A stretch of 54,143 nucleotides of DNA from Amycolatopsis kentuckyensis (lineage in GTDB: Bacteria; Actinomycetota; Actinomycetes; Mycobacteriales; Pseudonocardiaceae), in NCBI RefSeq assembly GCF_002155975.1, contig NZ_MUMI01000062.1, forward strand, positions 1-54,143, in the 5' to 3' direction. Shown piece by piece: positions 1 to 8,317 of the stretch (positions are counted from its first letter, which is position 1; every line of letters begins with the position of its first letter). The notes under the pieces are model-generated. The model saw only the letters and a program-made list of their open reading frames with translations. It searched no databases and was not told where the DNA came from. Both the position numbers and the translations under genes were made by a program.

Positions 1-328
1 CTGCCCGGTCGGCCGCGCGGTCCTGGCAGCGATGTTCCGCGCGGCCCGACTGGCCGCTCAACCACACCACGTCCGGCAGGGACAGAGCTGCCGAGCTCGT
101 GCGGCGAATCCAGCCGGCCCCGCGACCAGCTGCGACGCCCACCTCCGCTCCGCCCGGGCTGGCCGACAGTGACGTCGATCGACACGCAACAGATCAGCGT
201 TGCCATCAGCAGCCTCGACGGCTGGGCAGACACGCTGGAACAGCGCGCCCGGCCTGCTTGCCGATCTAAGACGACGTTGTCGAGCTCGTTCAGCACGTCG
301 GAGACGTCGTCGACTCTGCCGTGACACA

Positions 329-587
329 CCCGCAACGGTCGGGCTGGCCCCGCTCCTTGATGATCTTTCCGTCCGACAGGTAGTAGAAGTTCATGGCCTG
401 GACCGAGATCGTCCTCCCGCTGGCCGGGACTCCGAAGAACTCGCCTCGGTGCGTCCCGCGCATGGTGAACCGGGCGGCCACCGTGTTCCCCTCGGTGACG
501 GTCTCTTCCAGCGTCCACCGGACATCCGGGAAGCCGGCGCGCATCATCGCGATCAGCTCCAGGTAGCCCCCGGGCCCCCGCAACGGT
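329..587. repeat. 11-bp direct repeat pair flanking the SnoaL fragment
   Basis: CCCGCAACGGT occurs at 329-339 and again at 577-587, immediately outside the SnoaL-like fragment. The dehydratase-like reading leads into the left copy (THPQR) and continues from the right copy (HPQRLRV), so the repeat behaves like a target duplication or the scar of an illegitimate recombination. No transposase or terminal inverted repeat is visible. Confidence 0.6.
340..583 (-). pseudogene. SnoaL-like / ester cyclase domain fragment
   Basis: On the minus strand about 80 codons read as the core of a SnoaL-like (polyketide cyclase / ester cyclase, NTF2-fold) protein: YLELIAMMRAGFPDVRWTLE, then GTHRGEFFGVPASGR and DGKIIKERGQPD. 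Family members are about 130 residues and start roughly 40 residues earlier, so the N-terminus is missing. Homology also stops right after GQPD, where an out-of-family tail (RCGCVTAES) begins. The only available start is a TTG at 581-583. Both ends of the homology coincide with copies of an 11-bp repeat. It is a non-functional fragment that moved here by recombination. Confidence 0.6.
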
Positions 588-649
588 TGCGGGTGGCTTG
601 GCGCGTGAAACTCGGCATCCGGGGCACGGATTCGGTGGACTGCGGCGAC

Positions 650-1130
650 ATGTCCGTCCGCCTCTCTTCCTGCACTTGCTCGCGATCCTCGGCTTCCTGG
701 CCGAGCGGCCGTTGCCCGGACACGAACTGCGCCGCCGCGTCTCGGGGCTGATGGGCTACACCCGGCCGGTGAGCGACGGGAGCCTGTACCCGGCGATCAA
801 GCGTCTTGCCGCGGCGGGCCTGTTGAAGCGGCGCGCGGACCCCGCGGGAGGTGCGGCCCGCTACCTGCTGAACGTCACCGCCGCCGGCCGCGCCGAGCTG
901 CTCAGGCGGCTTCGCGCGCCGGCTGACCATGAGATCAGCGACTTCACGCGGTTCTTCACGATCTTGGCGTTCCTGTCCCTGCTGCCGGACGTCGACGAAC
1001 AGCACGCGGTGCTGCGGCGGCGCCTGGAGTTCCTGGAGGCACCGGCGAGCTTCTTCTACGAGGGCGACCCTACCGACGCGGCATGCTGCTGACCGCCCGC
1101 GACCCGTCAGCTGATCGACCCCGAAAGTAG
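650..1130 (+). pseudogene. PadR-family transcriptional regulator, frameshifted at both ends
   Basis: The central frame reads LHLLAILGFLAERPLPGHEL, SDGSLYPAIKRLAAAGLLKR and a C-terminal helical region ending FFYEGD, the winged-helix and dimerisation parts of a PadR-type regulator. The natural start seems to be ATG 650, but that codon is out of frame with the body (two extra bases in the CTCTCTTCC stretch near 660-668 would explain it). Without it only TTG 598 is available. At the other end the family continuation YRRGMLLTAR is in another frame (about 1070-1130, stop TAG 1128-1130), so the body ends early at 1090-1092. The dimerisation region is cut short by roughly 40 residues. The next gene starts 8 bases later. 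Confidence 0.65.
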
Positions 1131-1137
1131 CCGCCCC

Positions 1138-1866
1138 ATGCTTGCGTCCTGGTACGACCGCCAAGGCCCCGCCGCCGACGTGCTGTGTGTCGGCGAGCTG
1201 GCCGACCCCACCCCCGGCCCGGAAGAGGTCCGTGTTCGCGTCACCGTCTCCGGGGTCAATCCCGGCGACACCAAGAAGCGGCGCGGCTGGCTCGGCTCGT
1301 CGATGCCCTTCCCTCGCGTGATCCCGCACAGCGACGCCGCCGGGGTCGTCGACGCCGTGGGCGAGGGGGTGGAGGTACGCCGGTCTGGCCGTCCCGCTGC
1401 CCGGCCACCTCGGCGACGAGCTCGGCGCGGCCCTGGGCATCCCCGGCATCACCGCCCACCGCGCCGTGTTCGCCGACGTCCCGGTGGAGGGCAAGCTCGT
1501 GCTGGTGCAAGGCCGTCCTCGGCGGGGTCGGCTCCCTGGCCGCTCAGCTCGCTTGCTGGGGTGGGGCGAGGGTGCTCGGCACGGTCCGGCGCGGTGCGGA
1601 CCTCGCCCAGGTCGACCCGGCGGTCGTGGCCGACGCCGTGGCGCTGGACCAGCAGGACCCGGCGGCGGCCATCCGCGCGTACGCGCCCGAGGGCGTGTAC
1701 CGGGTCGTCGAGGTCTCCCTGTCCGACAACGCCGACCTGGACAACGCCGTGGTCGCGAACGGCGCGGTGATCGCCGCCTACGCGACGCGAGCGGACCGGA
1801 CCGGGATCCCCTTCTGGAACCTGCTGTTCAGCAACGTCGTCCTGCGCCTGATCGGCAGTGACTCCA
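1138..1866 (+). pseudogene. NADPH:quinone reductase / zinc-independent MDR oxidoreductase, decayed
   Basis: Three frames must be joined to read one medium-chain reductase. The first runs 1138 to about 1375 (MLASWYDRQGPAADVLCVGE to VDAVGEGVE). The second runs about 1380-1508 (LAVPLPGHLGDELGAALGIP to GKLVLVQG). The third runs about 1510-1866 (AVLGGVGSLAAQLACWGGAR to FSNVVLRLIGSD). Family members have about 30 more residues between the first two parts, so there is also an internal deletion. The cofactor loop GGVGSLAAQLA is intact. The last 50 or so residues are missing because the sequence runs into the tail of the convergent PKS gene at 1885. PadR regulators are often paired with such reductases, which fits the neighbour. 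Confidence 0.7.
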
Positions 1867-1884
1867 CCGAATACTCGGGGTGGC

Positions 1885-4800
1885 TCAGGCTTCCGGCACG
1901 GGCCTGGCACCGACCGGGATCGGGGGACGGACGGCGGACTTCTGACGCGCCGTCAGGCGGCCCGAGAGGTACCGGGCCAGCTCCGCCACGGTGGGCCGGT
2001 CGAAGACGACCGTCGCCGGCAAGTCGAGGCCCGACACCTCCGTGAGGCGGGTGCGCAGCTCGATCACCGTCAGCGAATCGAAGCCGAGCTCCGGGAATGG
2101 GCGGTCGTCGGCGATCACCGTTGGGTCCGGGTGGCCCAGGACCGCCGCGACCTCCGCGCGCAGCAGCTCTCGTAGCTCCGGCTCGGGTGGGTTCGGCGGC
2201 CAGCCGGGCCGCACCGATGGCAGGCGGGCGGCCGCAGCGCCGGTCGGCGGGGCCATCGACGCCGACGGGTCGAAGCGGACCGGGACCAGGACCGGCTCGG
2301 GCGAGCCCAACGCCGCGTCGAACAGGGCCAGGCCCTGCTCGGCCGTCAGGCCCTCGACGCCGGAGGCGTTCATCCGCCGCCGGGCTGTGGCCGAGATGCG
2401 ATCGCCGAGGCCGGTGCCCAGGTCCCACAGGCCCCATGCCAAGGACAACGCGGGGTGGCCGGCCGCCCGGCGGCGGGAGGCCAGCGCGTCCAGGACCCGG
2501 TTCGCCGCCGCGTAGTTGGCCTGGCCCGCCTTGCCGAACACGCCGGCCACCGAGGAAAACAGGATGAACGCCGTCAGCGGCAGGTCCCGGGTCAGCTCGT
2601 CGAGGACCAGCGCCGCGTCCGCTTTGGGGCGCAGCACCACGTCCAAGCGCTCCGGCGTCTGGGCCGCCAGCACGCCGTCGTCGACCACGGCCGCGCTGTG
2701 GATCACCGCCGTCAGCGGTGGGTCGCAGCCGGTGACCAGGCGCGAGACTGTCGCCCGGTCCGCGACGTCGGCCGCGACGATCCGCACGTCCGCGCCGAGT
2801 TCTCGCAGCGACGCGAGCAGTTCCGGAGCTCCGGGGGCCGCCGGGCCTCGTCGGCTCACCAGCAGGAGGTGGCGGATGTCGTGCGCCGTCACCAGATGCC
2901 GGGCCAGCAGCGCTCCGAGCGCTCCCGTCCCACCGGTGATCAGCACCGTCCCGGCCGGGTCGATCGGGCGCGCCGGTGCCGGGGCCGCGCGGGTGATCCG
3001 CAGGACGTGCGGCACTCCGTCGCGGATGGCGATCTGCGGCTCCGCGCTGCCGCCTGCCAGGTCGGCCGCGCGCGTCACCGGGAACTCCGGTTCGAGGTCG
3101 ACCAGGCTGATCCGGCCCGGGTGTTCCGCCGCGGCCGCGCAGCCCAGGCCCCAGGCCGCCGCGGCCGCCGGGTCGGGGTCGGGGCCGGTGGCGTTGCGGG
3201 TGACCAGGAGCAGCCGGTCGGCGCTGCCCTGCCAGTCCTGCAGCACGGTGAGCGCGTGGCCGGCCGCTGCGCGGAGGTCGCCCGGAGCACCGATGATTTC
3301 GACGGTGCGGACCGGTTCCGTGGCTGCCGCGGGCGGGCTCGGGATCCACTGTGGACGGTAGAGCATCGTGTCGGGCGGCGCCATCGGGCGGGTCGTGAGC
3401 GAGGCGATCGCCGCCGTCGGGTTCCCCGCTTCGTCGTACAGCGTGACGCGGACCGCGCCGGTGCCGAGGCGGACGCCGTGCACCCTGGCCCGCCGGGCAC
3501 CGGGCGCGTAGACCTCGACCCCGCTCCAGAGGAACGGCACCCGACGCTCGGCCGCCGGCCCCTCGGCGAGGGCGGTGGCGTGCACGGCCGCGTCCAGCAG
3601 GACCGGGTGCAGCTCGAACCGGCCGCCGACGCCCGGCGGCACCTCGACCTCGGCGAAGAACTCCTCGTCGCGCACCCACAACCGGTGCACCGCTCGGAAG
3701 GCGGGCCCGTAGGCGTGGGCGCGGTACGCCTCGGCGACGTCGGCTTCCGCGGCCCCGGCCGGCGGCCACTGCCCGCGCCAGCCGGGCGGGAGCGGGCCGC
3801 GGGGGCGGAGCTTGCCCCCGGCGTGCTTCCGCCAGTGCCGGTCGTCGCGGGCGCGGGCGTAGATGTCGATCCTCGGCTCGTCCACGACGACCTGGACGTG
3901 GACGTCCTCGTCCAGGCGCAGCGGGGCTTCGATCGCGAGTTCCTCGACGGCCGCGCCGCCCGCGTGCAGGGCCAGCTCGGTGAACACCGTCCCCGGCACC
4001 AGCACGGATCCGCCGACGACGTGGTCGGCGAGCCACCGGTGGCTGCGGAGGCCGAGCGAGCCTCCGTGCACGACCCGCGGCGAGTCGGGCGCTTCCAGCG
4101 GCGGGCCGAGCACCGCGTGGTCGCCGCCGGCCCGCTCCGGGGCCTGCTGGTCCAGCCAGTACCGGGTGCGCTTGAACGGGTACGTGGGCAACGGCGTGAT
4201 CCGCGCGCCCGAACCGGCGAACACCGCGGGCCAGTCCACCCGCACGCCGGCCGTGTGCACCGCGCCCGCCGCGGCCAGCGCGCCGAAGCCCGACATCCTG
4301 GCCGCCGTCATGGGCAGGACGTCGGCGGCCAGGCGGCCGAGCGTCGGCGCCGGGCCGATCTCGAGGCCGATGGCCGGCCCGGGCGCGGCCGCCGTGTCGA
4401 GCGCGTCGGCGAAGCGCACCGTCGAACGAGCGTGCCGGCGCCAGTGGCCAGGCTCGATCTCCTCGACCGGTTCGCCGGTCACGCACGAGACGAGCGGGAG
4501 GGCGGGACGGTGGTGCGGCAATCCGGCAGCGACCTCGTGGAACTCGTCGAGCATCGGCTCCAGCAGCGGGGAGTGGAAGGCGTGGCTGACGCGCAGGAGC
4601 GTCCCGCCGCCGAAGCGATCGGCGAGCGCCGTCGTCGCGGCCCTCTCCCCGGAGAGCACGACCGCACGCGGCCCGATGACCGAGGCGATGGCGACGGCGC
4701 CACCCACGTGCGGAGCCACGTCCGCCTCGGCGGCCACCACGGCGATCATCACCCCGTCGCCGGGCAGCGCGGCCATGAGCCGGCCGCGCGCCGCCACGAG

Positions 4801-7800
4801 CGTCGCCGCGTCCGCCAGCGACAGCACGCCGGCGACGTGCGCGGCGGTGATCTCCCCGATCGAATGGCCCAGCAGGACGTCGGGGCGCAGGCCCCACGAC
4901 TCGAACAACCGGTACTGCGCGACGCCGAAGGCGAACAGCGCGGCTTGGGCGTGGTCGGTGCGGTCCAGCGCTTCCCCGCCGGCGAAGGCGACGTCGCGCA
5001 CGTCATCGCCCAGGGCTGTGCACGCCTCCTCGAAGGCATCGGCGAACACCGGGAACCGCTCGGCCAGCTCCCGGCCCATCCCGGCCCGCTGCGCGCCCTG
5101 CCCGCCGAACACCACGGCCAGCCGGGTTCCGCTCCGGACGGCCCGGCCGGGCACGCGCCCGTCGGCGACCGCTCGCAGGGCCTCCCGGTTCGCCGGGGGC
5201 ACCAGCACGCGGTGCGCGAGCGGCGTCCGCCGGGCGAGGGTGTAGGCGACGTCGACGGTGTCGGGGGCCTCGGCCAGCCCGGCGGCGACGAGCCGGAGCG
5301 CGTCCCCGTCCGCGGCGCTGAGCAGCCAGGGCGCCGCGGGAAACGGCCGGCGGGCCGAAGAATCCGGCGGCGGCGCCTCTTCGACGATCACGTGCGCGTT
5401 GGTGCCGCCGATCCCGAAGGCCGACACGCCCGCCCGGCGGGCCCGGTCGGTCCGCGGCCAGGGCCGGCCCTCCGCCAGCAGTTCCACCCCGCCGGCCGAC
5501 CAGTCGACGTGCGGGCTCGGCTCGTCCGCGTGCAGCGACGGCGGCAGGTGCTCGTGCTCCAACGCCGCCACCACCTTGATCACGCCGGCGATCCCGGCGG
5601 CGGCCTGGGTGTGGCCGATGTTCGACTTCACCGAGCCGAGCCGGAGCGGCGCCCGGCGCGGGCCCCGCCCGTACGCCGCCATCAGCGCGTCCGCCTCGAT
5701 CGGGTCGCCCAGCGGGGTTCCCGTGCCGTGCCCTTCGACGGCGTCGACGTCCGCCGCGGTCAGCCCCGCGTCCGCGAGCGCCGCCGCGATCAGCGCCTGC
5801 TGGGCGCGTCCGCTGGGCGCGGTCAGGCCGTTCGACGCGCCGTCGGCGTTCACCGCGGTGCCGCGCAGCACGGCCAGCACCGGGTGCCCGTTCCGGCGGG
5901 CGTCGGACAGCCGTTCCAGCAGGATCACGCCGGCGCCCTCCGACCACGCCGTGCCGTCCGCTCCCGCCGCGTAGGACCGGCAGCGGCCGTCCGGGGACAG
6001 GCCGCGCTGCCGGCTGAAGGCCAGGAACGTCCGCGGGGTGGCCATCACCGTGGCCCCGCCGGCGAGGGCGAGCGAACACTCCCCGTCGCGCAGCGCCTTC
6101 ACGGCCAGGTGCAGGGCGACCAGCGACGACGAGCAGGCCGTGTCGACGGTGAGGGCCGGTCCGGTGAGCCCGAAGGTGTAGGAGATCCGGCCCGAGGCCA
6201 CCGCGTGCGAGGAGCCGATGCCCAGCCACGCCTCGAGTTCGTGGTGGGTGGTGAACCGGCTCGCGTAGTCCTCGTTCATCACGCCGACGAACACGCCCGT
6301 GTCGCTGCCACGCAGCGTCGAGACGTCGAAGCCGGCCCGCTCGAACGCCTCCCAGGACGTCTCCAGCAGCAACCGCTGCTGCGGGTCGGTCGCCAGGGCC
6401 TCCCGCGGGGAGATGCCGAACATCCCGGCGTCGAAGTCCGCGAACCCGTCGAGGAACCCGCCGCGGCGGGTCACCGAGTGCCCGATCCGGTCCGGATCCG
6501 GGTCGTACAGCTCCGCCACGTCCCAGCCGCGGTCGGCGGGGAACTCCCCCGTCGCGTCCACCCGGTCCGCCACGAGCCGCCACAGGTCCTCCGGCGAGCG
6601 CACCCCGCCGGGGAACCGGCACGCCATCGCCACGACGGCGATCGGTTCCCCGGACGGCGCCGGAGCCGCCCGCGTCGGCTCCTGGCGGGGAGCCGAGCCC
6701 AGCCGCGTCAGCTCGGCGATCACCGCGCCCGGCGTGGGGAAGTCGTAGATCAGCGAGTGCGGGACGGGCACGCCGGTCAGCGCGGTGATGCGGTGCCGGA
6801 ACTGCACGCCGGCCAGGGAGGACAACCCGAGATCGGTGAACGGCCGGTCCCGCCACCCGTCGCCGCCGTCGTGCCCGCAGAGGGCCGTCAGCTCGGCTCG
6901 CACCACCGTGGCGAGATCGGGCTGCTTCAGGGCGTTCCGCCTCGGTTTGCCCGACGCGGTCCGCGGGATCGAGCCGACTTCGACGTAGGCCACCGGCACC
7001 TTGTGCAGCGAAAGCCGGCTGAGGCAGAGGCGGCGCAGTTCCTCGGCGTCGAAGCCGTCCGGCCCGGCGACGACGAACGCGACCGGCACTTCGCCGACGA
7101 CGTCGTCGGGGCGGCCGGTCACGAGGACGTCCCGCACCGACGGCGCTTCTTCGAGCACCGCCTCGATCTCGGTCGGGTGCACGTTCTGGCCGCCGCAGAC
7201 GATCACGTCGTCGACCCGGCCGGCCAGCACCAGCCGGCCGTCCTCGAGCCGGCCGGCGTCGCCCGTGCGGTACCAGCCGTCCTCGAGCGGCGACCCGGGC
7301 TGCCCGTGGTAGCCCAGCATCAATCCCGGGCCGCGGACGAGCACCTCCCCCGCGTCGATCCGGACGTCCATGCCCGGCACCGGGACGAGTCCCGGTTCGC
7401 CGGGCCGCTCCACGGCCACCTTGCCGCCCGTTTCGGTGCTCCCGTAGCCGTCCGCGAGGGGCAGGCCGAACAGCTCCCGGACCGCGGCGCGGGTCGACGG
7501 CGTGCACGGCGCACCGCCGGTCAGGCACAGCCTCGGGGCGACCACCGGGCCGTCGGCCTCCTGGCGGAGCCGCAGGTAGGTGGCCGGCACCCCCGCGAGC
7601 ACGCAGCCCGGATACTCCGCGAGCAGTTCCGGCGAGCAGCCGTCGGCCAGGCGGGTGTGGGCGCCGAGCGCGATCGTGGCGGTGAAGGCGAGCGACAGGG
7701 CGTAGGCGTGATGGGTCGGCAGCGGCCACACCACGGTGTCCCCGGCCTCGATCCCGAACACGGGCACGTAGCAGGCGGCGGTCGACCACAGCATCGCCCG

Positions 7801-8298
7801 CTGCGAGAGGAGAACGCCTTTCGGGCGGCCGGTGGTGCCGGAGGTGTAGAGCAGCCAAGCCGGCTCGTCGAGCCCGAGGTCGTCCCGCGGCGGTCCGTCC
7901 GGCGCCGGCGGGTCCTCGACGAAGAGCACCCGCAGGCCCGGCCGCAGTCGTTCCGCCACCTCGGCGTGCCGCGCCTCGGTGATGAGGAGCGTCGCCCCCG
8001 AGTCTTCGGCCAGGTGGGCGAGCTCGGCCTCGGTCGACCGTGCGCTCACCGGGACCCCGACGGCCGCCGCCCGCAGCACCGCCAGCAGGGCGACGACGAA
8101 CTCGAGCCGGTCGCCGACGTGGATCAGCACGCGATCGCCGCGGGCCACGCCGAGCCCCGCGGCGAGATCGGCACTGGCGCGGGACAGCTCACCGTAGGTC
8201 AGCGTCCGCCGGCCGTCGGAGTAGGCGGGGCGGTCCGCGGGGTGCGCGGACAACGCCGTCAGCAGCGGGCGAACGAACTCGGTCCGGATTTCCTCCAC
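1885..8298 (-). CDS. Single-module type I polyketide synthase with acyl-ligase loading domain
   Basis: The protein has 2137 residues. Domain order is an adenylating acyl ligase (1-460; P-loop YTSGTTGRPKG 151-161, Lys451), loading ACP (DLGLSSL, Ser494), ketosynthase (551-975; Cys722, His857, His896), acyltransferase (1060-1380; GHSIGE with Ser1146), dehydratase (His1426 in HxxxGxxxxP, Asp1569), ketoreductase (GGTGALG 1789-1795, Tyr1929, VDD at 1872-1874 as in B-type) and ACP (GFDSL, Ser2075). The AT motif HAFH (1239-1242) predicts malonyl-CoA. All key residues are present, so it should activate a carboxylic acid, add one C2 unit and reduce and dehydrate it to an alpha,beta-unsaturated acyl chain. 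There is no enoylreductase, thioesterase or docking-partner PKS here, so release is unexplained. The GTG start has GGAG only 2 bases upstream and a TATACC 7 bases upstream; it may be leaderless or coupled to the gene 19 bases before it. Confidence 0.95.
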   Translation of the reverse strand: MEEIRTEFVRPLLTALSAHPADRPAYSDGRRTLTYGELSRASADLAAGLGVARGDRVLIHVGDRLEFVVALLAVLRAAAVGVPVSARSTEAELAHLAEDSGATLLITEARHAEVAERLRPGLRVLFVEDPPAPDGPPRDDLGLDEPAWLLYTSGTTGRPKGVLLSQRAMLWSTAACYVPVFGIEAGDTVVWPLPTHHAYALSLAFTATIALGAHTRLADGCSPELLAEYPGCVLAGVPATYLRLRQEADGPVVAPRLCLTGGAPCTPSTRAAVRELFGLPLADGYGSTETGGKVAVERPGEPGLVPVPGMDVRIDAGEVLVRGPGLMLGYHGQPGSPLEDGWYRTGDAGRLEDGRLVLAGRVDDVIVCGGQNVHPTEIEAVLEEAPSVRDVLVTGRPDDVVGEVPVAFVVAGPDGFDAEELRRLCLSRLSLHKVPVAYVEVGSIPRTASGKPRRNALKQPDLATVVRAELTALCGHDGGDGWRDRPFTDLGLSSLAGVQFRHRITALTGVPVPHSLIYDFPTPGAVIAELTRLGSAPRQEPTRAAPAPSGEPIAVVAMACRFPGGVRSPEDLWRLVADRVDATGEFPADRGWDVAELYDPDPDRIGHSVTRRGGFLDGFADFDAGMFGISPREALATDPQQRLLLETSWEAFERAGFDVSTLRGSDTGVFVGVMNEDYASRFTTHHELEAWLGIGSSHAVASGRISYTFGLTGPALTVDTACSSSLVALHLAVKALRDGECSLALAGGATVMATPRTFLAFSRQRGLSPDGRCRSYAAGADGTAWSEGAGVILLERLSDARRNGHPVLAVLRGTAVNADGASNGLTAPSGRAQQALIAAALADAGLTAADVDAVEGHGTGTPLGDPIEADALMAAYGRGPRRAPLRLGSVKSNIGHTQAAAGIAGVIKVVAALEHEHLPPSLHADEPSPHVDWSAGGVELLAEGRPWPRTDRARRAGVSAFGIGGTNAHVIVEEAPPPDSSARRPFPAAPWLLSAADGDALRLVAAGLAEAPDTVDVAYTLARRTPLAHRVLVPPANREALRAVADGRVPGRAVRSGTRLAVVFGGQGAQRAGMGRELAERFPVFADAFEEACTALGDDVRDVAFAGGEALDRTDHAQAALFAFGVAQYRLFESWGLRPDVLLGHSIGEITAAHVAGVLSLADAATLVAARGRLMAALPGDGVMIAVVAAEADVAPHVGGAVAIASVIGPRAVVLSGERAATTALADRFGGGTLLRVSHAFHSPLLEPMLDEFHEVAAGLPHHRPALPLVSCVTGEPVEEIEPGHWRRHARSTVRFADALDTAAAPGPAIGLEIGPAPTLGRLAADVLPMTAARMSGFGALAAAGAVHTAGVRVDWPAVFAGSGARITPLPTYPFKRTRYWLDQQAPERAGGDHAVLGPPLEAPDSPRVVHGGSLGLRSHRWLADHVVGGSVLVPGTVFTELALHAGGAAVEELAIEAPLRLDEDVHVQVVVDEPRIDIYARARDDRHWRKHAGGKLRPRGPLPPGWRGQWPPAGAAEADVAEAYRAHAYGPAFRAVHRLWVRDEEFFAEVEVPPGVGGRFELHPVLLDAAVHATALAEGPAAERRVPFLWSGVEVYAPGARRARVHGVRLGTGAVRVTLYDEAGNPTAAIASLTTRPMAPPDTMLYRPQWIPSPPAAATEPVRTVEIIGAPGDLRAAAGHALTVLQDWQGSADRLLLVTRNATGPDPDPAAAAAWGLGCAAAAEHPGRISLVDLEPEFPVTRAADLAGGSAEPQIAIRDGVPHVLRITRAAPAPARPIDPAGTVLITGGTGALGALLARHLVTAHDIRHLLLVSRRGPAAPGAPELLASLRELGADVRIVAADVADRATVSRLVTGCDPPLTAVIHSAAVVDDGVLAAQTPERLDVVLRPKADAALVLDELTRDLPLTAFILFSSVAGVFGKAGQANYAAANRVLDALASRRRAAGHPALSLAWGLWDLGTGLGDRISATARRRMNASGVEGLTAEQGLALFDAALGSPEPVLVPVRFDPSASMAPPTGAAAARLPSVRPGWPPNPPEPELRELLRAEVAAVLGHPDPTVIADDRPFPELGFDSLTVIELRTRLTEVSGLDLPATVVFDRPTVAELARYLSGRLTARQKSAVRPPIPVGARPVPEA

Positions 8299-8317
8299 TG
8301 CTCCGGGTATACCGCAA

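Larger units (their letters stand above)
169..652 (+). pseudogene. Possible remnant of a pterin-4a-carbinolamine dehydratase gene, interrupted
   Basis: From GTG at 169 the reading VTSIDTQQISVAISSLDGW resembles the N-terminus of pterin-4a-carbinolamine dehydratases (PCD). An in-frame TGA ends this frame at 322-324. A second frame then reads DDVVELVQHVGDVVDSAVTHP up to about 333, like the PCD helix that precedes the HHPD motif. After the SnoaL insert a similar reading resumes at about 577 (HPQRLRVAWRVKLG) and runs to about 650. I infer one PCD gene broken by frameshift and by insertion of the SnoaL fragment. The resemblance is by eye to short stretches, so this is tentative. Bases 1-168 show no gene I can support. 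Confidence 0.3.

Noticed and set aside
322..324. In-frame TGA in the dehydratase-like reading as a possible selenocysteine codon, given the sel genes in the window
   Set aside because: Homology changes frame around this point and does not continue in the same frame after the TGA, so it is decay and not recoding.
1778..7858. Long minus-strand frames (1778-4897 and 5003-7858) overlapping the PKS gene in another frame
   Set aside because: Low-complexity Arg/Gly/Ala sequence without motifs; every PKS motif is in the 1885-8298 frame.
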